A stretch of DNA of 64,000 bases from Bacillota bacterium (GCA_023390555.1 JAEWCQ010000017.1:52208-116207), one strand, 5' to 3'; positions 17,862-26,936 are shown, counted from the first letter of the stretch. Numbers and translations: made by a program. Notes: generated by a model not told the origin, from the letters alone.

Positions 17862-18785
17862 ATGAAAAAGAGAACATGGAAAAGATTGCTGACACTTGTA
17901 CTCACACTGGGTATGATAGCGGGATTGCTCTCGGGATGCCAGAAAAAAGAATCATCCGGAAAAGCGGCAGACGGTTCTGCCGATGTCAGCAGTGAGGACA
18001 GTACAGGGACTGCCGGAGGTGAATCTGCACTTTTGAAGGAAATTAAGGAACGGGGATACATTGTGATCGGTTCTTCCAATGATGCACCTTTTTCCTATCA
18101 GGATGTGGACAGCGGTGAACTAAAAGGTCTTGATATTGAGATTTTAAAGGAGATCTGCAACCGTATCGGGATCCCTGACATTCAGATGAAAGTAATTGAT
18201 TTTACGAACCTGCTGGTAGAATTGAATAATAATTCCATTGATATGGTTGTAGATGCGATGTATGTAAAAGACGACCGGCTTAAAATCGCGGCATTTACCG
18301 ATAAGTGGTATCAGGAGGGAGAGGCTGTTGTCATTCCGGAAGATTCCGATATCAAGGCAAAAGAGGATCTTACAGACAAGAATATCGGAGCACAGCCCGG
18401 AACCACTTTTTATGATACGGCGCAGTCCTGGCTGGATGCAGGGAAAATAGGTGAACTGACAGCATTTGATAACCAGGCAACGCTCATGACGGCTGTCAAT
18501 ATGGGAAAGGTTGATGCGGTTGTAACGGATGGGATCGTAGCCGGTTACACACTTTCATCAGACAGCTCCTTAAAGCTGAAATTGCTTGATCCTTATCAGG
18601 CGGAGGCAAGTGGTCAGATCGGTGCGGCAGTCCGATTTGAGGACGAAGACTTTCTTGCGGAAGTAAATGATGCTTTAAATGCAATGAAAGAAGATGGGAC
18701 GCTGGAACATATCCTGAAGGATTACGGATTGACCGATGACTATTTCGTGGACGTAGAAGATGGAAAAACTGTAAATGTGAAATAA
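17862..18785 (+). CDS. Amino acid ABC transporter substrate-binding lipoprotein
   Basis: This is the extracellular binding component of the importer. The N-terminus has positive residues, a hydrophobic stretch and the lipobox LLSGC, with the lipidated Cys at 26. A Ser/Asp/Gly-rich linker follows, and then the bacterial solute-binding family 3 domain (IKERGYIVIGSSNDAPFSYQD, LKGLDIEILKEICN). Length is 307 aa. AAGGAGA precedes the ATG. The ligand cannot be assigned. Confidence 0.93.
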   Translation: MKKRTWKRLLTLVLTLGMIAGLLSGCQKKESSGKAADGSADVSSEDSTGTAGGESALLKEIKERGYIVIGSSNDAPFSYQDVDSGELKGLDIEILKEICNRIGIPDIQMKVIDFTNLLVELNNNSIDMVVDAMYVKDDRLKIAAFTDKWYQEGEAVVIPEDSDIKAKEDLTDKNIGAQPGTTFYDTAQSWLDAGKIGELTAFDNQATLMTAVNMGKVDAVVTDGIVAGYTLSSDSSLKLKLLDPYQAEASGQIGAAVRFEDEDFLAEVNDALNAMKEDGTLEHILKDYGLTDDYFVDVEDGKTVNVK

Positions 18786-18806
18786 GAGAAATAAGGAGGC
18801 AGTTTC

Positions 18807-20162
18807 ATGTTAAAAGATGCGTTGCCTAAGATAAATACGGTCCTGCCGGGACCAAAGGCAAGTGAAATCCTGGCACTCAGAAAAGAAGTGACGGCAGATG
18901 CGATAAAAAGTGTATATCCCTGCGTGATAAAACGCGGGGAAGGTGCAATGGTGGAGGATGTTGACGGAAATATTTTTCTCGATTGGGTCGGAGGTGTAGG
19001 GGTCCTGAATCTGGGCTACAGCCATCCGGATATCGTGGAGGCAGTGAAGGAACAGTCTGAACAGTATTTTCATGCCATGATGAATATACTGACCCATGAA
19101 GGTTATATCCGTCTCGCGCAGAAGCTGAATCAAATCATGCCGGTCAGAGGAACAGAGAAAAAAACAATGTTTGCAAACTCAGGAGCGGAAGCAAATGAAA
19201 ATGCGGTCAAAATTGCAAAATCCTATACCGGCCGGCCAAATATCATTGTATTTTCCGGAGCCTTTCACGGAAGAACACTGCTGACTGCCAGTATGACTTC
19301 CAAAAAAGCATATGCCAACGGAATCGGGCCATTTCCGGACGGTGTTTACCGTGCCGAATTTCCATATCTGTATCGTGCACCCAGGGGCTTTAGCCGGCAG
19401 GAAGCAATTGCTTATTACATTGAAAAGCTGGAGAAAGTCTTTGAGGAAGCATCCCCTGCAGAGCATGTGGCGGCAGTTGTGATCGAGCCGGTACAGGGGG
19501 AGGGCGGTTTCATCCCTGCTCCGCTGGAATGGGTAAAGGCGGTACGAGATATCTGCGATACAAACGGAATCCTGCTCATCGCGGATGAGGTGCAGACGGG
19601 ATTTGCACGTTCCGGTAAGCTGTTTGTCTCCAACTATTGGGAAGAGGCCGGCTGTGCTCCGGATATCATTACAACGGCAAAATCTCTCGCTGCCGGTCTC
19701 CCGCTCAGTGCCGTCACCGGAAGCCGGGAAATTTTTGATGGTGTTAAAAGCGGAATTATCGGAGGGACATTCGGTGGAAATGCGATTGCCTGTGCAGCAG
19801 CTTTGAAGGTAATTGATATCATTGAACGAGATCATCTTTGCGAACGCTCCGTCAAAATAGCAGAGAAATGTATGAAGCGTTTTACTTCCTGGAAAGAAAC
19901 GTATGAGCAGGTTGGTGACGTGCGCGGTATCGGCTGCATGATCGGTATTGAATTTGTAAAAGACAAGGAGAGCAGACAGCCGGACGCACCGTTGGTATCG
20001 GCAATTGTCTCCTATGCTGCAGAGCATGGGCTGCTGATTGAAAACGCCGGTGTTTCATCCAATGTCATTCGTTTCCTATGTCCGTTGGTGGTAACGGAGG
20101 AACAGCTGGAGTGTGGATTTCAGATCCTGGAAGAAGCAATCGCCTCATGTCTGAATCATTAA
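18807..20162 (+). CDS. Class III PLP-dependent aminotransferase (4-aminobutyrate aminotransferase-like)
   Basis: This enzyme moves an amino group, probably from an omega-amino acid such as 4-aminobutyrate or ornithine, to 2-oxoglutarate. The fold-type I motifs are NSGAEANENAVKIAK, SGAFHGRT, EPVQGEGGF, IADEVQTGFARSGK and the PLP-binding Lys292 in TTAKSLAAGLPL, followed by GGTFGGNAIACAAAL. Length is 451 aa. It starts 21 bases after the binding protein gene, with AAGGAGG before it, so it belongs to the importer operon and probably uses the imported compound. GABA as substrate is a family-level guess. Confidence 0.9.
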   Translation: MLKDALPKINTVLPGPKASEILALRKEVTADAIKSVYPCVIKRGEGAMVEDVDGNIFLDWVGGVGVLNLGYSHPDIVEAVKEQSEQYFHAMMNILTHEGYIRLAQKLNQIMPVRGTEKKTMFANSGAEANENAVKIAKSYTGRPNIIVFSGAFHGRTLLTASMTSKKAYANGIGPFPDGVYRAEFPYLYRAPRGFSRQEAIAYYIEKLEKVFEEASPAEHVAAVVIEPVQGEGGFIPAPLEWVKAVRDICDTNGILLIADEVQTGFARSGKLFVSNYWEEAGCAPDIITTAKSLAAGLPLSAVTGSREIFDGVKSGIIGGTFGGNAIACAAALKVIDIIERDHLCERSVKIAEKCMKRFTSWKETYEQVGDVRGIGCMIGIEFVKDKESRQPDAPLVSAIVSYAAEHGLLIENAGVSSNVIRFLCPLVVTEEQLECGFQILEEAIASCLNH

Positions 20163-20166
20163 TAAG

Positions 20167-20206
20167 ATAGGGTGTCCCAGTATTGCAGGGACACTCTATT
20201 TTCTTT
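20167..20206 (+). terminator. Terminator of the importer-aminotransferase operon
   Basis: ATAGGGTGTCCC pairs with GGGACACTCTAT around a nine-base loop. A T-rich stretch (TTTTCTTTTATTT) follows. Confidence 0.75.
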
Positions 20207-20705
20207 TATTTAGAGAAGGAACTCTCATAATCTGTGTTCGAAAGAAATATTGTGATTTAAGAATTGTAGCCCAGTCTTTCTCAAAAACAGGTTATTTATC
20301 CCCCTGCTCCTGCTGTCTGTGGGGGAATGAACAAGAAGCATTTTTGGTGCTATGATATATAAAAATGAAAAATACAGGGTAGTCCAAGCGGATCACGATC
20401 AGGTGAGAAAATAATAAAATTGGAGATTGTATCCATGGAAATACTGACAGCTGGAGAATTGCTTATATGTTTGAAGCTTATAAATCAAGAGAAAACAAGC
20501 AGGAGGAATGCATAGGATTGTAGAAAACAGGGATTATTTTTATGGGTATTTCAAGTACCGGTATTTTGTTTAATAAAATAAATGCTTTCCATATAAAATT
20601 ATATGGAAAGGAAGTGGGGCATGTGGGATTTGGTTATTATAGAAGGTCTAACATATCCCCTGCTAAATTATTTCATAAGAAAGTGAAACCTAAAATACGT
20701 TATCT
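20207..20705. other. Gene-poor stretch with ORF fragments and a palindrome
   Basis: No recognisable gene. Near 20400-20520 a + strand frame without its own start reads IHGNTDSWRIAYMFEAYK and ends at a stop near 20522; it looks like the tail of a broken gene. A 57-codon ORF at 20542 follows, with a perfect 12-bp palindrome inside it. Base composition is visibly richer in A and T than the genes on either side. Confidence 0.35.
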
Positions 20706-20715
20706 GCCGTTATGA
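20542..20715 (+). CDS. Possible small protein of 57 residues
   Basis: An open frame beginning MGISSTGILFNKINAFHIK, rich in Lys, Tyr and hydrophobic residues and ending KPKIRYLPL. It has no clear ribosome binding site and no recognised family. It overlaps the 3' end of the minus-strand acetyltransferase by six bases. It may be a remnant. Confidence 0.2.
   Translation: MGISSTGILFNKINAFHIKLYGKEVGHVGFGYYRRSNISPAKLFHKKVKPKIRYLPL
20585..20610. repeat. Perfect 12-bp inverted repeat
   Basis: CTTTCCATATAA and TTATATGGAAAG are separated by AA only. It lies in the gene-poor part of the accessory island. It could be a hairpin, a protein-binding site or an insertion scar. No second copy was noticed in the window. 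Confidence 0.5.
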
Positions 20716-21312
20716 AACATGATAAAATTTCCGCACAACCAACCCTATTTTAGAACTGCCGACCAATTGAAAGCCTAACTTTTCATAAGTTGAATATTGC
20801 CCATGATAATTTGTTGTTGAAAATGCTCCTTCTGCTGGATATGCTTCAATATATTGATAATTTGATTTTTCTGCATAGAAGCAAACCTCTTTTAATAGTG
20901 CTGTAGCGACTCCTTTTCCGCGCATATTAGGACTTACAATAAGACAAACAATTGATAGGGCTTTATCTTCATAATTGCTATTAATCCATAGTTCAGAATT
21001 ATTATACATGCTTAAGCGGTCATAAGTTTGCTTGTCATCAGCATTGCACCATCCAATTGGAATGCCCTTATAATAAGCTAAAAATCCATTGAGCTTACCT
21101 TGTAAAATCCAATCATATGCAAGGTCTTTTTTAAAACTTTTCTGTTTTGTCTCACAGCATTTATTGCGTTGGTTTTCATAGTCATCATTCCAGTTATACC
21201 ATGTACAATAACATCCAGCAAATTCCGAGCCATCACAAAAGGCGGAGTTTTCAAAAAACTCAATATAGTCATTGGCTAATTCCGGTGATAATTTTTTGAT
21301 TTCATATAACAT
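20710..21312 (-). CDS. GNAT family N-acetyltransferase
   Basis: This acetyl-CoA-dependent acetyltransferase has an unknown acceptor. The acetyl-CoA-binding motif is seen in SIVCLIVSPNMRGKGVATAL (near residue 125-140), followed by TYEKLGFQLVG, the typical last strand. The N-terminal 90 residues are rich in Tyr, Trp and Cys (CYCTWYNWNDDYENQ). Length is 200 aa. AGGAG lies nine bases before the ATG. The gene is AT-richer than the core genes around it, in line with an accessory origin. It stands alone between gene-poor stretches. Confidence 0.8.
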   Translation of the reverse strand: MLYEIKKLSPELANDYIEFFENSAFCDGSEFAGCYCTWYNWNDDYENQRNKCCETKQKSFKKDLAYDWILQGKLNGFLAYYKGIPIGWCNADDKQTYDRLSMYNNSELWINSNYEDKALSIVCLIVSPNMRGKGVATALLKEVCFYAEKSNYQYIEAYPAEGAFSTTNYHGQYSTYEKLGFQLVGSSKIGLVVRKFYHVS

Positions 21313-21471
21313 ATCGTTTCGCTCCTAATATTTATTTTTACAGATTACACTTCACATTGGTGATCCATTACCATAAAAATATTAATGCAAATTGCAGTTC
21401 TTACATTATAAAGGCCTATATATTTAAAGGAATTGCAGGACACATAGACAGATGCCTACTGATTTACAAAC

Positions 21472-21706
21472 AGAAAAACATGTTATTTATCAATAGTCCT
21501 AATCCGTCTTTATCAATATTGTAACGACGACCAAAACATCCACAATGAGGGCACACAAAGACAGAAGTGAAATAACCACCTTCACAAACGGCTCAAAATG
21601 AATATTATTAGGAAGTTGATATGAAATCATTGTATAGAGCTTTACGTTTCTGTGGAGAGAGCTGAGGATATAAAGTAAATTCGTCTCTTGTATCTGGCAT
21701 ATAATA
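21472..21706 (-). pseudogene. Broken zinc-ribbon protein fragment
   Basis: On the minus strand a frame begins MPDTRDEFTLYPQLSPQKRK and stops after 30 codons. In another frame just downstream a protein-like stretch reads GGYFTSVFVCPHCGCFGRRY and continues NIDKDGLGLLINN. The CPHCGC motif suggests a zinc ribbon. The pieces appear to be parts of one gene broken by frameshifts. The family was not recognised. Confidence 0.35.
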
Positions 21707-21724
21707 ACTTCCTGTTAGTTGATA

Positions 21725-22058
21725 GGTTTATTATACCAGAATCTAAACGAAAAAGCAAACAAATGTTCTGGATATCAGCATAAGGATGCGGCAGAGCATG
21801 AAATTCTTACAACGTGGTTTACAGACACATATGATGCGAAAATGTTTGCGAATCAAAAGAGTGATGTGAAAGCTAAAATACCTGATTATGCAAGGGAATG
21901 AAGTAGGATATGTCAAAAAGAAAGATAGGTTTTTTTGTGCTGGGGAATATTGCTGATTGTTGAAAACGGAAAAAGAATTTATATTACAATAGACGATAAG
22001 GGGTACGATGGAGATATTCAGAATGAAACCGGTGAATATGTCTATGCACCGGTTGTTT
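21725..22058 (+). pseudogene. Broken gene fragment
   Basis: On the + strand one frame reads GYQHKDAAEHEILTTWFTDT then DAKMFANQKSDVKAKIPDYA and ends in a stop. It is followed after a frame change by VENGKRIYITIDDKGYDGDI and a C-terminus GEYVYAPVV. The continuity of protein-like sequence over more than 300 bases with stops and shifts suggests a decayed gene of unknown family. Confidence 0.35.
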
Positions 22059-22083
22059 GAAGTGAAATAAGAGAGTTGAGCTC

Positions 22084-22710
22084 CTATGGTATCTGCCTAA
22101 ATAAGTCCTTTGCCTTAAGTCCATTTGCTTTAATCTGCCGTCTCCATTCCATTTCGGCCGCAATTTTATAAAGAATTCTTGGAAAATTAGGAGATACATA
22201 TGTATTTTCGGCACACTGTCTATGTAGGATCAGGTTCGACTGATTTGCTAAAGCGGCAGCGATATCTTTCATAGGACCGTTTGCTGCCACCTTCTTTATA
22301 CCTGAAATAATTCCTCCACCACCAATACCGATGCCCTGTCCCCAGGTGAGGTTTGATTTTATGCACCAGTTTTCCATGATTTCCAAAGCATTTTTATTTT
22401 GTTTTCCTTCATAAAAACCGCAATTCACAATCACATAAACAGAAATACCGGACTCTCTGTGTTTCAGAAATAGTTCTAATTGATACAGAAAATTCAATAA
22501 ATGAGAAGGAACTCCATCCACATAGAGTGGAAATGCAAATACCAAAATTTCATTCTCGCAAATTATCTCGATATCTTTGAAATCTGGGGTTCTGACGTTG
22601 AATTCCGTAATGTCACAATCTGCTAAATTGCTTTTAACGGCATCTAACAAAATTTCCGAAGCACTTTCTCTGCTTTTTGGACTACCGTTTATCAATGCTA
22701 TTTTTCTCAT
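22084..22710 (-). CDS. Flavodoxin-fold NAD(P)H-dependent oxidoreductase
   Basis: A flavodoxin-fold protein that probably uses FMN. The N-terminal phosphate-binding loop reads ALINGSPKSRESASE, and FAFPLYVDGVPSHLLNFL is the typical second flavin loop. A Gly-rich GQGIGIGGGGIISG lies in the middle. Length is 208 aa. Its start overlaps the stop of the next upstream gene by four bases, so the two are translationally coupled. The substrate is unknown; the sequence does not allow a choice between quinone, azo or other reduction. Confidence 0.8.
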   Translation of the reverse strand: MRKIALINGSPKSRESASEILLDAVKSNLADCDITEFNVRTPDFKDIEIICENEILVFAFPLYVDGVPSHLLNFLYQLELFLKHRESGISVYVIVNCGFYEGKQNKNALEIMENWCIKSNLTWGQGIGIGGGGIISGIKKVAANGPMKDIAAALANQSNLILHRQCAENTYVSPNFPRILYKIAAEMEWRRQIKANGLKAKDLFRQIP

Positions 22711-23204
22711 AGTTTATCTCCAAATTCCTGTGGTGTTGACGCAAAACAGACTTGCTTTACATTGCTGTGTAAATTAACCGCATTCGCCTGAGACAGGGCT
22801 TCTGCAGTCTTTTTTTCCTTCTCGGTAATATGCTCACCATAAAAGTAAAATGACAGATCAAAATGATTGGTATATCTACGGCGATGATGCATTTCGCCAT
22901 TTTTTTTCACAAAATAGGGATGGGAATATGAAATTCCTCTATCGATTATATTTTTGACAAAGGGACTAAAGCCGCCATAAAAGCATTTGCTCACAAGGAT
23001 AATCTCATCACTTTTAGAAAACAGTTCTCCTATATTATCATAATCATCCTTGATCACACACTGTCCCGGCGTCTTGGTCCAGCAACCAAAGCAACCAATG
23101 CACTGATGAATTTCATTGTGGTTTGCAATCTTATGGATCCCCTGCTCGTTTGAAAGTATCTGTTCAGCCATTTCTGCATCTAAATCATGAATCATTAATT
23201 TCAT
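22707..23204 (-). CDS. Flavodoxin-like protein with a CxxCxxCW motif
   Basis: A 165-residue protein related to NADPH-dependent FMN reductases but shortened at the N-terminus. It has a cysteine cluster CIGCFGCWTKTPGQCVIKDD near residue 35-55, as in the iron-sulfur flavoprotein-like group, and a flavodoxin-like KCFYGGFSPFVKNIIDRGI. The frame stays open up to 23396, but that part overlaps the PBP1A gene in a second frame. ATG 23204 has GAAGGG just before it and starts the protein-like part. The usual SGSxR phosphate loop at the N-terminus is missing, which makes FMN binding uncertain. It overlaps the next flavodoxin-fold gene by four bases. Confidence 0.75.
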   Translation of the reverse strand: MKLMIHDLDAEMAEQILSNEQGIHKIANHNEIHQCIGCFGCWTKTPGQCVIKDDYDNIGELFSKSDEIILVSKCFYGGFSPFVKNIIDRGISYSHPYFVKKNGEMHHRRRYTNHFDLSFYFYGEHITEKEKKTAEALSQANAVNLHSNVKQVCFASTPQEFGDKL

Positions 23205-23257
23205 CGCATTACCCTTCTTTGTTTTCTTCTGTTTCAGAATCCCCGGTGCCACAGTAC

Positions 23258-23283
23258 GGAGACTGCGCTTTGATGCAGTCTCC
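23258..23283. other. Hairpin after PBP1A
   Basis: GGAGACTGC and GCAGTCTCC form nine perfect pairs. It lies just past the PBP1A stop on the minus strand but has no T-run, so termination is doubtful and the flavodoxin pair could be reached by read-through. Confidence 0.4.
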
Positions 23284-23301
23284 ATTCTGTAAAGATATGG
23301 A

Positions 23302-26061
23302 TCAGTCTCCGGAGTCGTCAGTCTTTCCGGAACCATTGTCCGTTTTGTCTCCGGAATCATCGCTTCCGGAGTTACTGTTTCCCGTAGTATCGTCATCTTT
23401 TTTTCCGTTATTGTTCTTGGAAGAATCCTTGGATGGCGTCAGCGAGCCGGTATTTTTCTTAGTTGTATCAGTCGTGTCCTTGGTTGTGCTGTCGTCACTG
23501 CTATTGTCATCGCTGGCAGTGTCTTCATCATCGGTTACCGTGGAAGGAACCTGGGATGAGTTCGCCGTATGAACATTACAAATGCTGTTTGCAAGTTCAT
23601 CTGTCAGCAAATACGGTCCGTCTGCCGAATCCGCAGAGCCGCCGACAATATATACACTCGTCTGCTTCGTGGAATCCGGGCAATATGGTCCTGCCAGCAG
23701 ACCGGAGGAGGTGCAGATCGTGACTTTTACATGGTGGTCGCAGACTTCGGTCGGAACTGTTCCGGTTGCAAAATATTCGGTTTCCACCTGGCTGCCTCGC
23801 GGGTCGCTGTCACACAGGCCCTCGACTGCAAGTTTTCCCGATTTCTTGCATACGGTCGCGGAGGTGATATCATCCGGCATCGTAAAGTCCTTATATTCCA
23901 GATTTTCATGTACCCGGCTCATGACAGCCTTCCAGATCAGCTTTGGATAAAGGGTGCTGCTAAGCTGGGCATTGTCATCATAACCGCCCCATACGACACA
24001 GGTGTAATAAGGCGTAAAACCTGCAAACAACGCATCACGGTCCTTGGTCGTCGTACCGGTCTTACCGGCAATCGGCATAGTTCCGAAATTCGCAGGAGTA
24101 CCGGTACCGGAAGAAACAACATCCTCCATGGCACTGGTCAGTAACCAGGAAGTGGAGTCTTTTAATACCGTATGGGTCTGCGGAGTATTGTCTATCAGTA
24201 CGTTCCCCTCATTATCCAGAATCTTCGTATAGAAACGTGGCTTTGTATAAGTACCGCCATTGGCGATTGTCGCATAAGCGGCAGTCAGTTCCAGATTCGT
24301 TACACCGTTTGTGATACCGCCAAGTGCAAGCGACTGAGTGTTGTCATCCGGCACCAGAGTCGTAAAACCAAAGTTCATAAGATAGTTGTAACCAACATCG
24401 GTTCCGATATCTGTCAGAGTTTTGACGGTAACAATATTGATGGAATTAGTAATGGCCTCTCTTAATGTAGTAAACCCGCGATATTTATTATCGTAGTTGT
24501 GAACAGCGGTTCCGTTGGAATAGGCATAAGGCGCATCGTCTTCTACAGATGCGAGCGTCATTCCGCCGCTGTCAAGTGCGGGTGCATAGGCAGCCAGAAT
24601 CTTAAAGGTGGAACCAGGCTGTCTGGTCGTATTTGTGGCACGGTTTAAGGTCTTGCTGGCTGTCTTATCACCGCGTCCGCCGACAATGGCTTTTACCTCA
24701 CCGGTTGCCTGATCCATAAGCGTAAGGGATGCCTGGGGCTGAATCGTATACGTAATAGTTTCTCCGTTATCGACAATCTGATCCCCGTCTTCCATGATAT
24801 CGGCCTTGTATTGTTCAATTGCAGCCTGAGCCTCCTCCTCGGAAGCAAAATCAATGTCATAGCTGCTGTTTTGTGCACGATAATAGCTTAACATAGTCTG
24901 TTCGCTGTAATTAGCAATCGTTCCGTCTGATTTCTTGATTGTAAGACGGTAGGAAAAAGAATATTGCGGATTACCGCTGTAGTTATCCAGGTTGTTGACT
25001 TCCTCATCGCAGATCTGCTGCAGACTGGAATCCTGTGTGGAATAAATCGTAAGACCGCCATTGTAAAGAGTCTTATAGGCCTGTGTTTCCGTGTAGCCAA
25101 GATCATCGATCAGATCCTGAATAACCTGTTCCGTAAGCTCATCTACAAAGTAGGAATTCACGCTGTCGGTTGCCGTTGATGCATTGACGATCTGGATTCG
25201 GTCATATACGTTATCTGCCATTGCATCATCGTATTCAGCCTGTGTGATATATCCCTGCTCTTTCATGGCATTTAAAACGAGCTTCCGCCGTTTTGCATTT
25301 TCATCCGGATTGGATATCGGGTTATATTTGGAAGGATTCTTGGTGATACCTGCTATGACCGCACATTCCGATAATGTCAGCTCGGATGCATGCTTGTTGA
25401 AATAGCGGAGTGAAGCAGCCTCAACACCAAGTGTATTCTGTCCAAGATTGATCGTATTCAGGTAGTTTTCCAGAATCCAGTCCTTGGATTCCTTTTTTTC
25501 CAGCTGAACCGCAAGATACTGTTCCTGTATTTTACGTTCAAATTTATCTGCCATAGAAGATTCACTTGTCCAGTCTGTGAAAACATTATTCTTTAACAGC
25601 TGCTGTGTGATGGTGCTTGCACCCTGCGAGAAGTGACCTCCTGATGCAATGCCCTTTACACCGGCACGGATGATACCCTGAATATCAATGCCGTTATGTT
25701 CGTAGAAACGCTCGTCTTCTATTGCAACAAAAGCATGCTGCAGATCAAGCGGCATCTGATCGATGGATATCTCGGAACGGTTTGAACCGGAAGCTACCAG
25801 TTTGGCAGTCTGATTGCCATCTGTGTCAAGGACAACAGATAAAGAACCGGTAGGTGTCGCATCTATACTATCGATGTCTGGTGCAGAATCAATAATTCCC
25901 TTTAATACACCAACACCCGCACATATGCCTATAATAGCAATTGCAAAGAAGCAGACCAGAAGCGTCTTGCAAAAAATCACAGTGAATTTTTTGCGCACCA
26001 TGGTGCCCTTGGAAACCAACTCTTTTTGCTTGCGGTCGGTTCCTTTTTTTCCATAATTCAT
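23302..26061 (-). CDS. Class A penicillin-binding protein (PBP1A family)
   Basis: This is a bifunctional peptidoglycan synthase anchored in the membrane. One membrane segment lies at about 27-53. The GT51 glycosyltransferase domain has AIEDERFYEHNGID (catalytic Glu115) and GASTITQQLLKN near 148-158. The transpeptidase domain has SxxK as STFK (about residue 484), SIN in ITNSINIVTVKTL, and KTGT in AGKTGTTTKDRDA (about 670). The C-terminal 70 or so residues are an Asp/Ser/Thr/Lys/Gly tail of low complexity, probably within the wall. Length is 919 aa. AAGGAGG precedes the ATG. It is transcribed divergently from the YigZ gene. Confidence 0.96.
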   Translation of the reverse strand: MNYGKKGTDRKQKELVSKGTMVRKKFTVIFCKTLLVCFFAIAIIGICAGVGVLKGIIDSAPDIDSIDATPTGSLSVVLDTDGNQTAKLVASGSNRSEISIDQMPLDLQHAFVAIEDERFYEHNGIDIQGIIRAGVKGIASGGHFSQGASTITQQLLKNNVFTDWTSESSMADKFERKIQEQYLAVQLEKKESKDWILENYLNTINLGQNTLGVEAASLRYFNKHASELTLSECAVIAGITKNPSKYNPISNPDENAKRRKLVLNAMKEQGYITQAEYDDAMADNVYDRIQIVNASTATDSVNSYFVDELTEQVIQDLIDDLGYTETQAYKTLYNGGLTIYSTQDSSLQQICDEEVNNLDNYSGNPQYSFSYRLTIKKSDGTIANYSEQTMLSYYRAQNSSYDIDFASEEEAQAAIEQYKADIMEDGDQIVDNGETITYTIQPQASLTLMDQATGEVKAIVGGRGDKTASKTLNRATNTTRQPGSTFKILAAYAPALDSGGMTLASVEDDAPYAYSNGTAVHNYDNKYRGFTTLREAITNSINIVTVKTLTDIGTDVGYNYLMNFGFTTLVPDDNTQSLALGGITNGVTNLELTAAYATIANGGTYTKPRFYTKILDNEGNVLIDNTPQTHTVLKDSTSWLLTSAMEDVVSSGTGTPANFGTMPIAGKTGTTTKDRDALFAGFTPYYTCVVWGGYDDNAQLSSTLYPKLIWKAVMSRVHENLEYKDFTMPDDITSATVCKKSGKLAVEGLCDSDPRGSQVETEYFATGTVPTEVCDHHVKVTICTSSGLLAGPYCPDSTKQTSVYIVGGSADSADGPYLLTDELANSICNVHTANSSQVPSTVTDDEDTASDDNSSDDSTTKDTTDTTKKNTGSLTPSKDSSKNNNGKKDDDTTGNSNSGSDDSGDKTDNGSGKTDDSGD

Positions 26062-26274
26062 AATGTGCCTCCTTATAGAATTATTAACATTATTTTCTCA
26101 TTATAACAAAAAGATGCTATATAATAAAGAAAAAAGTAAAAGCTGCCATTGGCAGTTCCGAAATTGATTCTGTGGTCAACTCATGGTAAACTGCAAATAG
26201 TAACAACACATTAGCGGAAAAAAATAAAAGAAACCTGTAGGATTTATTAAGATTTCTTAAATTAAGGAGAAATA

Positions 26275-26928
26275 ATGGAAGAAAGTGGATATAAATGCAT
26301 TTATACTGGCGGAACCGGTGAAATAGAGGAAAAAAAGTCCCGTTTTATCGCCAGTATACAGCCGGCCGAGACAGAAGAGGAAGCTGCGGCTTTTATCAGT
26401 GAAATGAAAAAGAAATACTGGGATGCCCGTCATAACTGTAGTGCAATCGTAATCGGTAAGAATCAGGAACTGACCCGCTGTTCGGACGATGGGGAACCAT
26501 CCGGCACAGCAGGGCGTCCGATGCTTGAAGTTCTGCTGCGTGAGGGAATACACAATGCGGCTGTCGTGGTAACGAGATATTTTGGAGGAACGCTGCTTGG
26601 CACGGGCGGTCTGGTAAGAGCTTATCAGAAAAGTGTGCAGGATGGCCTGAGAAACTGTGTCGTTGTGGAAAAACAAATGGGCTGGAACCTTTCTGTAGGC
26701 ACGGACTATAATGGAATGGGAAAATTGCAGTATCTGTTTGCGAGTGAAGAGATCTGTATGTTCGATACGCAGTATTCCGAAAACGTTGTGCTAAACGTGA
26801 TGATTCCGGAGGGGAAAAAGGGACGGATTGAAAAGAAAATCATCGATGTGACGAACGGTCAGGCGCACCTGAATTGGAGAGAAAAAGTGGAATTTGCACT
26901 CATCGACAAAGATGTTAAAATTTTTTAA
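26275..26928 (+). CDS. YigZ/IMPACT family protein
   Basis: A conserved protein of the UPF0029/IMPACT family. The N-terminal domain carries KSRFIASIQP and the family signature DDGEPSGTAGRPMLEVL, followed by VVVTRYFGGTLLGTGGLVRAY. A small C-terminal domain with an EF-G domain V-like fold follows. Length is 217 aa. AAGGAGA precedes the ATG. Eukaryotic IMPACT modulates translation control, but the bacterial role is not settled. A tRNA gene follows closely with its own promoter. Confidence 0.88.
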   Translation: MEESGYKCIYTGGTGEIEEKKSRFIASIQPAETEEEAAAFISEMKKKYWDARHNCSAIVIGKNQELTRCSDDGEPSGTAGRPMLEVLLREGIHNAAVVVTRYFGGTLLGTGGLVRAYQKSVQDGLRNCVVVEKQMGWNLSVGTDYNGMGKLQYLFASEEICMFDTQYSENVVLNVMIPEGKKGRIEKKIIDVTNGQAHLNWREKVEFALIDKDVKIF

Positions 26929-26936
26929 AAAAGTAC

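Larger units (their letters stand above)
21313..22083. other. Gene-poor stretch with decayed gene pieces
   Basis: About 770 bases without an intact gene. Two sets of coding-like fragments, one on each strand, are listed separately. No transposase or terminal repeats were recognised that would explain the decay. Confidence 0.5.

Noticed and set aside
23205..23396. N-terminal extension of the CxxCxxCW flavodoxin-like protein into PBP1A
   Set aside because: The extension repeats Thr/Pro/Glu from the low-complexity PBP1A tail read in another frame. A Shine-Dalgarno sequence points to ATG 23204.
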